A stretch of 64,000 nucleotides of DNA from Halocatena marina (GCF_023276375.1 NZ_JALLPK010000004.1:62001-126000); one strand, 5' to 3'. Shown: positions 1 to 9,147, numbered from the stretch's first letter. Program-made: numbers and translations. Notes: generated from the letters alone by a model not told the origin.

Positions 1-1071
1 CAGAAGATGTATGATCTAAATGATCGTTGTTACGGTGAGACGGTTTCGTGGCCGCAACGTGCTGAGGGGGACGTTCGGGTCTTCGATGGGGAGTATGTTA
101 CGCCGGTTAAGCATGCGTTCGATGGAGACAGTATGTATGTTTTATTCGGTGCTGAGCATGACGAAAGAGAAGAGGTACAATACTATTTCTCAACGTATCA
201 AGATGGATGGGAAGCAGAAGAAATCCCCGGGGCTAGTTGTAATTACAAATGGAAGAAATGCGATATCCGTGTCTCTGAGGAAGGTAACGTCGAAGCTCAT
301 CTAATTACCGACGACGACGGTGTGCTTCACCTCGAGAATGGTCGACGCCATAGCGTTGGAAACTATGACGTATACGTACGAGACGATACCGACGAGTGGG
401 AGCGAACCCGGTTGATTGAACGGTATTTCCACGAAGGAGTTTCGGTAGTTCGTGAGGGCGCAGAGAACGTCGTTGTTGTCCGCAACGGGCTAGATGAATT
501 CGCAGCACTTGGCGCAGAATATACTCCGATGGACGATTCGCGTCAGCGACCGATGGCCAGTGTCTGGGCAGTTGGGAGTGTTGACATCAGTTCCGCGTTA
601 CAATATGTTAATGACTCACCAAAGACGGTTGCTCAGCGTCATCGTTTCTCTGAACAGCCCTCACAGTTCAACCATGGTACTGGAGACGAGGGGTGGCTTC
701 AGTTGTTGGAATTCGCCGGAGCTGGCTACAGTAGCATGTTTGGGTTGGGAATCTTTGCTCCCGAGAACAAACTTCATCTCCTTGGTCACGAAGAGTGGAC
801 AGACAGTGTTTCATTGTCTATCCGCAATACAGCAGAAGATGTTGTAACAATTAATCAGGATGGCACAGCAACCTTGGGGAACAATGGCATTGTGTATCCA
901 AAAAAGAACGTTGCCGACGGCGGCTATGTCGGTGCTCGAGATGGAGAGATGGTACAGAATGACACCACAGAAAACGAGAACCCAGAGGGGCTCTGGCGGT
1001 GGGACGAATCAATGGGAGCTTGGAAATTAGAACGAGACCCAGAAACGACAATTTCCCCACGTCAAGAGTAA
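1..1071 (+). CDS. C-terminal part of a hypothetical propeller-like protein (5' end outside window)
   Basis: The reading frame is open from base 1, so the gene probably begins outside the window; the first Met in frame is at base 7. The visible 354 residues are acidic and aromatic. The first 170 residues have spaced Trp/Tyr-rich beta strands (YYFSTYQDGW, YDVYVRDDTDEW) like BNR-type sugar-binding or lyase propellers. The last 100 residues (LHLLGHEEW..., then a Gly/Asn-rich tail ending in GLWRWDESMGAW) look like a tail or display module. I recognise no catalytic motif. Its place beside sugar-catabolism genes fits a carbohydrate-active role, but that is inference. It converges with the aldolase gene at 1361. 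Confidence 0.55.
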   Translation, partial: QKMYDLNDRCYGETVSWPQRAEGDVRVFDGEYVTPVKHAFDGDSMYVLFGAEHDEREEVQYYFSTYQDGWEAEEIPGASCNYKWKKCDIRVSEEGNVEAHLITDDDGVLHLENGRRHSVGNYDVYVRDDTDEWERTRLIERYFHEGVSVVREGAENVVVVRNGLDEFAALGAEYTPMDDSRQRPMASVWAVGSVDISSALQYVNDSPKTVAQRHRFSEQPSQFNHGTGDEGWLQLLEFAGAGYSSMFGLGIFAPENKLHLLGHEEWTDSVSLSIRNTAEDVVTINQDGTATLGNNGIVYPKKNVADGGYVGARDGEMVQNDTTENENPEGLWRWDESMGAWKLERDPETTISPRQE

Positions 1072-1090
1072 TCTCAGCTTGATCTCTTCA

Positions 1091-1106
1091 CGTGTCTAAA
1101 GACACG
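1091..1106 (+). terminator. Hairpin after the first gene
   Basis: Perfect 6-bp stem (CGTGTC / GACACG) with a TAAA loop, 20 bases after the stop codon at 1071. A T-rich stretch (GTTTTATTTG) follows at about 1121. Likely transcription end or RNA-stabilising hairpin. Confidence 0.4.
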
Positions 1107-1239
1107 CGTTGGGCAGTCCCGTTTTATTTGGCAAAACACACCATCACATAATGAACATCGTAATCAGGAATCTTGGTTGCCGGTGAAAATTACGAGTCGA
1201 AAAAAGACGTCAGTAGCACGCAGAGCGTACTGATCGGCG

Positions 1240-1290
1240 ATCTGTAATACCAATCCCAACCAAGCAGTGGTTGGTACTGAATCTACAGAT
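1240..1290. repeat. Nested inverted repeat
   Basis: Outer arms ATCTGTA (1240-1246) and TACAGAT (1284-1290) enclose inner arms CCAACCA (1256-1262) and TGGTTGG (1268-1274) with a 5-base loop. It lies between convergent genes. It may be a bidirectional terminator or a small mobile-element remnant. Confidence 0.35.
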
Positions 1291-1360
1291 ACGCAACGAA
1301 TGTGTCTCGGGCTTGACTCCGAGTGATCTACAGAGCCAACGATCAATCAATCAACTCAAA

Positions 1361-2299
1361 TCAGTTTGTGACTGCTGCTTCCTGTATCTGGTTATAATAC
1401 TTCTCTGTACGTTTTTTATCTTCACTTGAGAGTTCAACAAGTGGCTCACGTACTGGTCCACCATACTGACCTGCAAGTTCCATTCCATACTTCACAGCAG
1501 GTACGTTATTCGCATTCTTGAGTGAGTTGTTGGTGCCAGTTTCTTCGCGAAGATTTTCATACGGTCGGAGAATATCGCGGATAGTACGAGCACGCTCCCA
1601 GTCTTTCTTCTCGATTGCGTTGCTGAGTTCCAACACCGCTTTTGGGACAAAGTTACCAATGCCAGTAGTGTATCCCTGTGCACCTTCAAGCGCGAAAGCT
1701 GGTGCGTAGCGCTCGGCAATTCCGTTGAGCCAAACCAGATCTTTCGGGGTGTCTGAAACAGTTTGTGAGAAGTTTTTGATGTCGTTGACAGCGTACTTGA
1801 TCGCAACTACGTTGTCCAATTTCGAAACCTCGGCCAACACTTTATCCGATACCGTAGGTCCACGCTTATATAGGACAAGCCCAAGATCTGTGTTTTCTGC
1901 GAGGGTCGTATAGTAATCGATCAGACCTTGTTCGTGGATATAGGTATGGCGTGGATACATGATCATCGCTGCATCAGCACCAATCTGCTCATACTGATCA
2001 ATTAGTTTGGTTGCAGTCTTTGTACTTCCTCCTGCACCACCGATGATGGTGGACTTCTCGCTGGTAGCCTCAACGTGTGTAGCGACAACCTCCACGCGTT
2101 CGTTGTGTGAAAGCGAATAATATTCACCGGTGTTTCCACAGGGGATGAATATCTGTGCACCCGCCCTCTCAAGCGTCTGAAGATTGTCAGCCAGTTCATC
2201 GTGTAGAACTTCTTCTCGATCTATGCTAAATGGTGTTGCCGTCGTGAAAGGTACACCTTGAAGCTGCTGTTTGACTTCTCCGTTATCCATCGTATTCAT
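1361..2299 (-). CDS. DapA/NanA-family aldolase or dehydratase (dihydrodipicolinate synthase superfamily)
   Basis: 312-residue TIM-barrel enzyme of the class I aldolase DapA family. It shows the dicarboxylate-binding motif GNTGE (55-59), the catalytic Tyr in LVLYKRG (Tyr144) and the Schiff-base Lys in VVAIKYA (Lys168). The length is normal. In haloarchaea, members outside lysine synthesis act on 2-keto-3-deoxy sugar acids. The neighbouring sugar dehydrogenases, IclR regulators and a decayed enolase-superfamily dehydratase make sugar-acid breakdown more likely than lysine synthesis; the exact substrate is unknown. A second ATG at 2290 fits the TATA box spacing better than 2299, so the protein may be three residues shorter. 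Confidence 0.85.
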   Translation of the reverse strand: MNTMDNGEVKQQLQGVPFTTATPFSIDREEVLHDELADNLQTLERAGAQIFIPCGNTGEYYSLSHNERVEVVATHVEATSEKSTIIGGAGGSTKTATKLIDQYEQIGADAAMIMYPRHTYIHEQGLIDYYTTLAENTDLGLVLYKRGPTVSDKVLAEVSKLDNVVAIKYAVNDIKNFSQTVSDTPKDLVWLNGIAERYAPAFALEGAQGYTTGIGNFVPKAVLELSNAIEKKDWERARTIRDILRPYENLREETGTNNSLKNANNVPAVKYGMELAGQYGGPVREPLVELSSEDKKRTEKYYNQIQEAAVTN

Positions 2300-2312
2300 G
2301 TTGTTCTAATAG

Positions 2313-2322
2313 TTTATAAAAA
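2313..2322 (-). promoter_or_regulatory. TATA-like box for the aldolase gene
   Basis: TTTATAAAAA (+ strand reading), centred about 27 bases before the ATG at 2290 and 18 before that at 2299. Consistent with a leaderless archaeal transcript starting at 2290. Confidence 0.45.
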
Positions 2323-2859
2323 TACCTGTGCGAGTTATTCTCACTCAAGTCACCACAATTCCATTCCCTGGACATAAAATCACATAATATTCATTACAAT
2401 ACTAGTCAATATAGCAAATGTTACCACACCTATCTTACTTGTGGACACTTGATGATCTTCACTATCCAAGCGATTATTGGGTATCGAGTTTGTATTGAGG
2501 CACAATGATCTACGCAGAACCGACTAATTCGACGTATCTAACTTGATGATATTTCAGAACACAACTATTCAGGAGTCAATACAAATGACGGGACACACAA
2601 TCTCCTGATCGGGGTATTGTATTGATTGAGGCATCGTATACCACAAGGTGATGCGATTACCATCAAAGGTCGAGATTGATGTTCGGTTCAACGGCTTGCT
2701 GTATGGTGATGGAGCTGCCGTATGGATTCGTTGGTATATCGGGTTCAGATACCACAGACGCTAACGCATTATATTCTATCCTAAACATCACAAAACACCG
2801 CAATAATTAGTTAAAATATATAATTCTCGAGTCTACTCCGATATGTGAGACTTATTTGT
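2323..2859. other. AT-rich intergenic stretch
   Basis: No convincing gene. A 37-codon + strand frame (ATG 2651 to TAA 2762-2764) reads plausibly as protein (VEIDVRFNGLL, then WIRWYIGFRYHRR) but matches nothing I know; it may be a remnant of a lost gene. Confidence 0.3.
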
Positions 2860-3621
2860 CTAAGAAAATTTCGAGTTGAGTTGAATTATATTTGCAGTTC
2901 GAGTCACAATCTCGGGAAGCTCAGTTTCATATCGATCTCCCTTGATTCGACTCGATGGTCCAGATAAACTCACAGCACCGAGCATAATGCCATCTTCAAT
3001 AACGGGTGCTGCGACACAGTGAAGTCCCATCACATTCTCCTCTCTGTCGAATGCAAAGCCTCGTTCCCGTATCTCTTCAAGTTCGTTAAATAGTGCCTCT
3101 CTGGTAGTGATTGTATTCTTCGTCTTCTTTGGAAGACCTCGTCGAGCGAGTATCTCATTAACTCGATCTTGAGACATCTGTGAGAGAATCGATTTACCCA
3201 GGGAGGTGGAATGAAGATATTCTCGAGTACCGATATGTGAGGAGGTTTCTACACCTTGTTCTCCCTTTGACTTATACAGGTACACAATTCTCCCATGCTC
3301 TTCTGTTGCGAACTGTGCGACTTCTCCTGTTTCTTTGGCAAGAGTCTTCACTTCTTTTTTGATAACGTCATAATTCTCAATTTGACCACTTACATGGTGT
3401 GAAATATCAAGGTATCGTAGACTCAGTTGGTACGACGTACCCTTTTTAATTATATACTCTTGCTCAAGTAAGGTCGACATCTGGCGATGAATTGTACTCT
3501 TCGAATAGTTAGTTTCATTCGCCAATTCAGTGATTCCTGCTCCACCGACCTGCTGAAGGGTCTCAAGTAGCTCACAAGCAATCCTTACAGACCTGAGTGT
3601 ATTCTTATTTCCTTTTCCCAT
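2860..3621 (-). CDS. IclR-family transcriptional regulator (copy 1)
   Basis: 253 residues, the usual length. Residues ~10-70 form the winged helix-turn-helix (GITELANETNYSKSTIHRQM), and ~75-250 the IclR effector-binding domain (LHSTSLGKSILS, FDREENVMGLHCVAAPV, GAVSLSGPSSRI). IclR proteins in haloarchaea control sugar-catabolic genes. This one sits upstream of the aldolase gene on the same strand, with its own promoter, so the aldolase and nearby dehydrogenases are likely targets. The ATG at 3621 is supported by a TATA-like box 27 bases upstream. Confidence 0.9.
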   Translation of the reverse strand: MGKGNKNTLRSVRIACELLETLQQVGGAGITELANETNYSKSTIHRQMSTLLEQEYIIKKGTSYQLSLRYLDISHHVSGQIENYDVIKKEVKTLAKETGEVAQFATEEHGRIVYLYKSKGEQGVETSSHIGTREYLHSTSLGKSILSQMSQDRVNEILARRGLPKKTKNTITTREALFNELEEIRERGFAFDREENVMGLHCVAAPVIEDGIMLGAVSLSGPSSRIKGDRYETELPEIVTRTANIIQLNSKFS

Positions 3622-3642
3622 AGAAGGTATTCGGAAATCAAT

Positions 3643-3653
3643 ACTATAAATAT
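3643..3653 (-). promoter_or_regulatory. TATA-like box for IclR copy 1
   Basis: ACTATAAATAT (+ strand reading) centred 27 bases from the ATG at 3621, flanked by the inverted pair CAATA...TATTG (3639-3655), which could be an autoregulatory operator. Confidence 0.5.
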
Positions 3654-4008
3654 TGTTCTTCTATGAGGAATAGATGCGTTGGGAGAGTCACCAGTGATAG
3701 GACACCATTTCATCTCCGCAGTCAACACATAGAACCAGTTGTCTACGCACGTAGAGCATTGGATGATTAACTCTTTGAAAAAGGTCCAATAATCACAAAT
3801 TAGGAGCAACTATAACAGTGTAGACAGTATGTTCGTTCCATATGAGGGAACATTAGTGATGGACAAACAGATGATTACAATGTTGTCATTGGAACGAGCT
3901 GGTGCTTGTCGAAGTTGTCTGGGAAGGCGAGATCGATGGGACAGCAAGACGCATGCCTTGACGAATCGCTATTGAACTTATCTCTGTTCGGCCTCCTCCT
4001 AAAATAGT
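3654..4008. other. Intergenic, probably decayed coding sequence
   Basis: No intact gene. Short frames read only into overlapping stops. The right part adjoins the enolase-superfamily remnant and may be earlier, unrecognisable parts of the same dead gene. Confidence 0.3.
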
Positions 4009-4238
4009 GGAATCGATACCGCCGCTGCACTTCAATTCATAGCAAGTCTCTCCAACTAACTTCACGTGTCGAAGATCACTCCCAAATCATTACGGTTCCA
4101 GTCCGGTCGGAGCAAGCGCTCCACCTTCACAAGCTTCTAAATCCTCCGCTCGATCCGTCTAACGGACGCCTCAGAGTACCGAAACGTCCTGAACTCGGCC
4201 TGATTGTAACTGAAAAGCAGTTAAATTGTGCCGACTGA
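4009..4238 (+). pseudogene. 3' remnant of an enolase-superfamily (MR/MLE) sugar-acid dehydratase
   Basis: Two + strand frames carry the typical end of mandelate racemase/muconate lactonizing-family dehydratases. From 4009 one frame gives GIDTAAALQFIASLSN before a stop, matching the family helix (G-x-x-TAA-x-L-H-x-AAS-x-PN). After a frameshift another gives LLNPPLDPSNGRLRVPKRPE then LGL, matching the C-terminal pattern (L-x-x-P-x-x-x-x-x-G-x-x-x-VP-x-x-PGLG). It ends at TGA 4236-4238. No intact upstream part is visible. Family members such as galactonate-type dehydratases make the 2-keto-3-deoxy acids used by DapA-type aldolases, which fits the neighbour at 1361. Assigned by motif memory only. 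Confidence 0.5.
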
Positions 4239-4249
4239 ACTGACACTCG

Positions 4250-5320
4250 TCACTGTTCTTCTTCCGGTACCGGATTGATATCGCCCGATTGAACCATCGA
4301 TTCGAGCGGATTGTCATCGATGGTCAGTGGGAAGTCAACGCGGCTCCGTTGACGCACTGACTCCCACGCTCCGAAGATGATCTTGGTGACGGCCAGTGCA
4401 CGTCGGGCCGAAATTTCTGGTACTTCACCGGTATCAAGACAGTTGATTACGTGGTCGATCGCCAGTTTGACACCATCACAGTGTTCATCTTCCGATTTGA
4501 ACATCTGCCAGTCCTCGTCGCCAGATCGGCGGATGCGGTAACCCGTTTCTCCGGCAGGATGTACTTCGATAGTTCCGTCCGTTCCGATAATACGGTTTCT
4601 CGCGCCGATCATTTCTTCACCGACTCCAGTGGAGATCAATCCATGGACACCGTTTTCGTAGGCCCACACAGCCAACCCGTGGTTTTCGTTGTGAGCACCA
4701 TACTTGATGTGTTCTGTCCGGTAATCGAGTCCACCAAGCACCCACTCGGACGAGCACTCGTCGTTGTAGAAGTTCGCAAGGTCAATGTAATGGGTACCGT
4801 TGTCTAGCAGTTCGCCGCAGGATACTTCCAGTCGCTGGAGCTCTCCGATTTCGCCGTTTTCGATCCGCTCTTTTGGTTCACGCCAGTCGGAGACGAACCG
4901 ACGCTGATGGTTAAATGTTAATTGAATACTATTTTTTGCCGCCTCTTGCGCCATGCGACGGGCATCCTCCCATGTCGTCGCCATAGGCTTCTCACAGTGT
5001 ATCGCTTTGAGGATACCACTACGGATGCAGTCGAGAACGATCGGAGCGTGTGTCGGAACCGGAGTACAGACACTCACGATGTCCGGTTCGATTTCACGAA
5101 GCATTTCGTTGTAATCTTCGAAAATCAAGTTGGTGTCGATATCGAACTCCTGAGCGAATGCTTCTGCGTTCTCGCGAACGAGATCCGCGCACGAAACGAT
5201 TTCACACCGATCATCGTCTCGATATCCCGGCGCGTGGCGGTATGCCATTGCTGCACTTTCTCCCCAGACGGGGTTGTCGGGTTCCGGTCCAGTACCAATA
5301 AAGGCAATTCTATAACCCAC
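4250..5320 (-). CDS. Gfo/Idh/MocA-family oxidoreductase (copy 1)
   Basis: 356 residues. The N-terminal Rossmann fold (IAFIGTG) binds NAD(P); the conserved EKP motif (IHCEKPMA, 110-112) and the C-terminal alpha/beta domain with GTHYIDLANFY are typical of this family, which oxidises sugars, inositols or pseudo-sugars. There is no export signal, so it is cytoplasmic. It shares only family-level similarity with the copies at 6686 and 7999. Translation starts at GTG 5320, with a TATA-like box 27 bases upstream. The substrate is unknown; sugar or uronate oxidation is inferred from context. Confidence 0.88.
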   Translation of the reverse strand: MGYRIAFIGTGPEPDNPVWGESAAMAYRHAPGYRDDDRCEIVSCADLVRENAEAFAQEFDIDTNLIFEDYNEMLREIEPDIVSVCTPVPTHAPIVLDCIRSGILKAIHCEKPMATTWEDARRMAQEAAKNSIQLTFNHQRRFVSDWREPKERIENGEIGELQRLEVSCGELLDNGTHYIDLANFYNDECSSEWVLGGLDYRTEHIKYGAHNENHGLAVWAYENGVHGLISTGVGEEMIGARNRIIGTDGTIEVHPAGETGYRIRRSGDEDWQMFKSEDEHCDGVKLAIDHVINCLDTGEVPEISARRALAVTKIIFGAWESVRQRSRVDFPLTIDDNPLESMVQSGDINPVPEEEQ

Positions 5321-5342
5321 GATAACATCATTGAAGAGCGGT

Positions 5343-5352
5343 ACTATAATAA
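5343..5352 (-). promoter_or_regulatory. TATA-like box for oxidoreductase copy 1
   Basis: ACTATAATAA (+ strand reading) centred ~27 bases from the GTG start at 5320; supports a leaderless GTG-initiated gene. Confidence 0.5.
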
Positions 5353-5700
5353 TTGTGGTAGCTAGAGTACATCGGAAGTCTTCGATGACAGTAGCCGCTG
5401 AATAGACTCACGCAGCCGAGAGGTTGTTCATTCATCTACTAAATTGGCTTCTCATGCGGATGGCCACAATGTATAGTACACACTGCAATTAACGCAGTGT
5501 TCGAGAACGGGGTGAGTCGATTCCACAGCGTATTGAACAAGTGGTCGAATTGAGTCTTCATTGTCAGACGACATTCCGTGACGCTCATCGAAGAGCATGG
5601 CAATCGGATACATTTAACCCACATGAACGTCGTTGATAGCTCCGATACTTTCCTATCGATAAGCTGTGAAGCGGTTCCTGTATCCCGGTAGCGGTTCTTT
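5353..5700. other. Intergenic stretch between oxidoreductase and IclR copy 2
   Basis: No supported gene. A minus-strand frame from about 5614 (starting MYPIAMLFDERHG) looks protein-like for ~50 codons but has no recognisable family and a stop directly before it; it may be a remnant. Confidence 0.3.
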
Positions 5701-6468
5701 CTACGCTAATAATATCTCGAGCTCGTACTCGTCAACGATCTCGAGAACCGACTCGGCTATCTCTCTTTCCCGTTCCTCGCCGGTGAACGAGTTCTTTGGA
5801 CCAGTAACACTAAATGCACCGATGATATTACCCGACCGCTCGGTTGCTGCTGCGCCGATTGCGTGAAGACCTTTGATATTTTCGCCGTGGTTAACGGCGT
5901 ACCCATTCTCTCGAGCTTCCTCTAACTCACTAAACAACTTCTCACGGTCAGTGATCGTGCGCTCAGTTTCCTGTGGCATCCCCCACTTGTCAAGAATTTG
6001 TTCCACCCTAGGTGATGGATGCTCTGCGAGGATAGCTTTACCAACAGCGGTGTTGTGAAGATATAACCGATTTCCGAGGTTTTCGTGTGTCCATCTCATT
6101 TTACTTCCGGACGCGGTATGAATAAAGACGGCTCGACCAGCCATCTCGATGACGAAAATTGACCGAAAGCCGATTTCATCGAACAGTTTTTTTGTGAATT
6201 CACGAGCCTGTATAAACTCTTCTCTGCGCGTTCGGACTTTACTACCAAGTCGAAGTAGCTCAGAGCCGAGAAAATAGATTCCCCCACGTTTGAATACGAA
6301 CTGTTCCGCCTCAAGTGTCGCGAGATGACCGTGAATAGTGCTTGTCGGTGCATCCATTTGTTCTGCGATTTCAGCTACCCGTGCCCCATCAGCTTCCGAG
6401 AGTAACTTGAGAATTTTCATCGACATTGTCGTTGTTTTCAATGTTTTCCGAGTGTCATCATTTGGCAT
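5701..6468 (-). CDS. IclR-family transcriptional regulator (copy 2)
   Basis: 255 residues with an N-terminal winged HTH (~12-70; ARVAEIAEQMDAPTSTIHGH) and an effector domain (~75-250; LHNTAVGKAILAEHPS, NHGENIKGLHAIGAAA, GAFSVTGPKNSF). It is clearly a different lineage from copy 1: the two share domain layout but diverge through much of the sequence. It is encoded on the same strand as, and before, oxidoreductase copy 1, and just after copy 2, so it probably controls one or both. The ATG at 6468 has a TATA-like box 27 bases upstream. Confidence 0.9.
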   Translation of the reverse strand: MPNDDTRKTLKTTTMSMKILKLLSEADGARVAEIAEQMDAPTSTIHGHLATLEAEQFVFKRGGIYFLGSELLRLGSKVRTRREEFIQAREFTKKLFDEIGFRSIFVIEMAGRAVFIHTASGSKMRWTHENLGNRLYLHNTAVGKAILAEHPSPRVEQILDKWGMPQETERTITDREKLFSELEEARENGYAVNHGENIKGLHAIGAAATERSGNIIGAFSVTGPKNSFTGEEREREIAESVLEIVDEYELEILLA

Positions 6469-6490
6469 AGGCTATCTGACCGACCCCATA

Positions 6491-6500
6491 CTTATAAAAT
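6491..6500 (-). promoter_or_regulatory. TATA-like box for IclR copy 2
   Basis: CTTATAAAAT (+ strand reading) centred 27 bases from the ATG at 6468; leaderless arrangement. Confidence 0.5.
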
Positions 6501-6685
6501 TCACTATGCTCGAATCGCTCAGTCGATATCTGTTCAAGAGTTTACTGAGAGATGCGGGCTTCGCTTTGATTGCTTCGAGGTCGCTTTGCTAATTGTGTGA
6601 ACGCTGTGGCTTCCCGTTAGGGATCATTGAGATCTGATTTCTAAGACCAAGCCCGATAGGGGGAATCTATCTCAACTGGTGGAAT

Positions 6686-7792
6686 TCAGGTCCCTACTTC
6701 GACCCATTCATCAGTTTCGCCAGACTCATAGGCTGCGTCCAAAACGCGTAGTAATTGGACTGCATCATTAACCGTAGCTGGAAAGTCACCTGTCTCATAT
6801 CCCGCAAAGTACGCTTCAAAGTAATCCTGCACGAAGTCACCCCAAGCAGGGAATCGGTCATACGTGAACTCGAAGTTGATCGTCCGTTTCGGTGCACCGG
6901 ACCAATCCGGGTTGTCTGAAATAAATTCAACAGGAAGTGTGGACTCGTTCTGGAGTGAATCGTGGTGGACGGGAGTGAGCGCCTGTGCTTGAGTCCCGTA
7001 GAGACCTAAGTGAGTGTCTTTGCCACGGCTGTTAAGATAGTATCCAGAATGATATGTTCCGATAGTACCACTCTCGGTCTCAAATTGGAGTACTGCGCCA
7101 GCGTCAACATCGGATTTAGAAGTATAGTGGAATTGCGCATTTACTCTCGAAATAGGGTCGTCTAAAATCCACGGAATCATGTCGATCCAATGTGGGCCAA
7201 TCCATTGCAGAGCACCTCCGCGACTCGTTTCACGGTCGTAAATGTAGTGCGTTGTATCTCTGTAGGACAGTTGGCTAGCGTTGAACCGACCCTCGACAGT
7301 CCAAACGTCTCCAAAAAATCCGTTCTGGACACGCTTTCGAAGTTCCATTGCGACCGGATTCGTTCGGTAGTACAAAGTTGGGGAGACTGTCACGCCAGTC
7401 TCGTTGGCACGTTGAGCGATCGATTCCAGATCTGCTGCAGTCCGTCCAATCGGCTTCTCACTGATCACATTCACGCCATTCTCGATAGCAGTGTCCACAA
7501 TCGATGGAGTCTCGTCGTTGCGGTACGTAATCCAGACGACATCGAGATCTGTCTGAGCGACTAAGCGGTGCGGATCCTCGTATACAGTGGCTCCTTTTAC
7601 GAGATCTGCAATTTCTTGTCCTTCGGTAGTAATCTCGTCGGGACGCTCGTCCATTGCTGCGAGCTGCCTTGTGTCTATTTGGCGGCCTGGTTCACAGACT
7701 GCTGTGATATCTACTTCCAATCCACTCGCAATTGCGAAATATGGATCCCGGTGATGATGGTCTACTCCTACGTAACCTAACTTGACTACCAT
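6686..7792 (-). CDS. Gfo/Idh/MocA-family oxidoreductase (copy 2)
   Basis: 368 residues. Rossmann start LGYVGVDHHHRDPYF, then the family EKP motif (VISEKPIG, 112-114), and a C-terminal substrate domain including GGALQWIGPHWIDM (the conserved Gly...His-x-x-Asp region). Cytoplasmic NAD(P)-dependent dehydrogenase of unknown sugar specificity. It is transcribed alone from a TATA-like box 27 bases before ATG 7792. It lies between IclR copy 2 and oxidoreductase copy 3, so these form a cluster of single-gene units rather than one operon. Confidence 0.88.
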   Translation of the reverse strand: MVVKLGYVGVDHHHRDPYFAIASGLEVDITAVCEPGRQIDTRQLAAMDERPDEITTEGQEIADLVKGATVYEDPHRLVAQTDLDVVWITYRNDETPSIVDTAIENGVNVISEKPIGRTAADLESIAQRANETGVTVSPTLYYRTNPVAMELRKRVQNGFFGDVWTVEGRFNASQLSYRDTTHYIYDRETSRGGALQWIGPHWIDMIPWILDDPISRVNAQFHYTSKSDVDAGAVLQFETESGTIGTYHSGYYLNSRGKDTHLGLYGTQAQALTPVHHDSLQNESTLPVEFISDNPDWSGAPKRTINFEFTYDRFPAWGDFVQDYFEAYFAGYETGDFPATVNDAVQLLRVLDAAYESGETDEWVEVGT

Positions 7793-7813
7793 GGAGTTGG
7801 AGAATTGAACAAT

Positions 7814-7823
7814 CTATTTAAAT
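7814..7823 (-). promoter_or_regulatory. TATA-like box for oxidoreductase copy 2
   Basis: CTATTTAAAT (+ strand reading) centred ~27 bases from the ATG at 7792. Confidence 0.5.
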
Positions 7824-7998
7824 CAATTCATTACAATGAATACTGCCGCGTATTTGTGCACGAGAGTTTCTAACTAGTAAATCGCCAAACAGAACAGATC
7901 ACCATTCCACACCCCTCCAACGTGTTCTCTCTCTCATAGAGAGTGTGAAAATGATTTGGCAAGAATGATTAACAGGAATGCTGTTTGAACGAATTCAG

Positions 7999-9147
7999 TT
8001 ATATCGATAATTCATTGAGGCTAATTTTTCTCTCTTCGGACCAAGACTGATGACTTGCTTCAGTCAACTGGACCCCCTTAGCACCCGCAAGGAAATCCCA
8101 AGGGAATGGCTCATCTGCGACGACGTGACGGATGAACTTCTTCCACTGCTGTTTGAACGCGTTCTCGTGAATTTTGTTTGTAGGTACCGTTTCCCAATCC
8201 TGATAAAAGTCGTGTTCTGATGGCGTATCGGGGTTCCACTCTGGTTTCGGTGTGTTTGCACGGTGTTGTGTCTTACACTCACGCAGTCCCGCAACAGCGC
8301 TACCCTCAGTCCCGTCAACTTTGATCTCGAGGAGGTCATCACGATTAACGCGGACCGTCCATGAGGAGTTTAGTTGGGCGACAATGTCGTCTTCGAGTTC
8401 CATAATCGCATATGCTGTATCATCAGCAGTCGCCTCATACTCCTCGCCTTGCTCATCTACCCGTCGAGAGATGTGTGTTTTTCCGAGGCAGCGAACGGAT
8501 TCGACACGACCGAAGAGGTTTTCGAGAACATAGCTCCAGTGCGAGAACATATCATCAATGATTCCACCCCCATCCTCCGCCCTGTAGTTCCAGGATGGGC
8601 GCTGTGCTGGTTGTGTATGCCCCGTGAACACCCAATATCCAAACTCGACGCGGACTGAATGGATCTCACCAAAGTAATCTTCATCAATCAACCGTTTGAG
8701 TTTCACCAGTCCAGGGAGCCAAAGCTTGTCTTGTACGATCCCATGTTTGGTGTCAGCCTGTTTGGCTGTGCTTGCGACCTTGAGCGCCGTGTCGAGATCC
8801 ATTGCCAATGGCTTTTCACAGTACACATGCTTTCCTTCATTAATAGCTTTTAAAATTGCCTCTGTCCGACGTGTAGTGATTTGAGAGTCGAAGTAAATTT
8901 CATCGTCCTCTGCCAAGCAGGACTCTAAATCGGGGTCAGCGGTCCATTGATCTATATCGTGCTCGTCAGCCAATGCCTGCAATTTACGTTCGTTTCGACC
9001 AACGAGATGGGGCCTTGGAACCACATATTCCCCGTTTGGCAGTCTAACACCCCCCTCGTCGCGGAGTGAAACGATTGACCGGATGAGGTGTTGGTTTGTC
9101 CCCATTCGCCCTGTAACGCCGTTCATGATAATGCCTATTTGCTGCAC
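7999..9147 (-). CDS. Gfo/Idh/MocA-family oxidoreductase (copy 3)
   Basis: 382 residues, the longest of the three. It begins QQIGIIMNGVTGRMG, carries EKP at 111-113 (VYCEKPLAMDLDTA), and has a C-terminal domain with GGGIIDDMFSHW. The insert around VTGRMGTNQH resembles the subgroup whose N-terminal part resembles a dihydrodipicolinate-reductase-like Rossmann loop. Starts at GTG 9147, with an AT-rich box 27 bases upstream. No signal peptide. Sugar or cyclitol dehydrogenase by family; substrate unknown. Confidence 0.88.
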   Translation of the reverse strand: MQQIGIIMNGVTGRMGTNQHLIRSIVSLRDEGGVRLPNGEYVVPRPHLVGRNERKLQALADEHDIDQWTADPDLESCLAEDDEIYFDSQITTRRTEAILKAINEGKHVYCEKPLAMDLDTALKVASTAKQADTKHGIVQDKLWLPGLVKLKRLIDEDYFGEIHSVRVEFGYWVFTGHTQPAQRPSWNYRAEDGGGIIDDMFSHWSYVLENLFGRVESVRCLGKTHISRRVDEQGEEYEATADDTAYAIMELEDDIVAQLNSSWTVRVNRDDLLEIKVDGTEGSAVAGLRECKTQHRANTPKPEWNPDTPSEHDFYQDWETVPTNKIHENAFKQQWKKFIRHVVADEPFPWDFLAGAKGVQLTEASHQSWSEERKISLNELSI

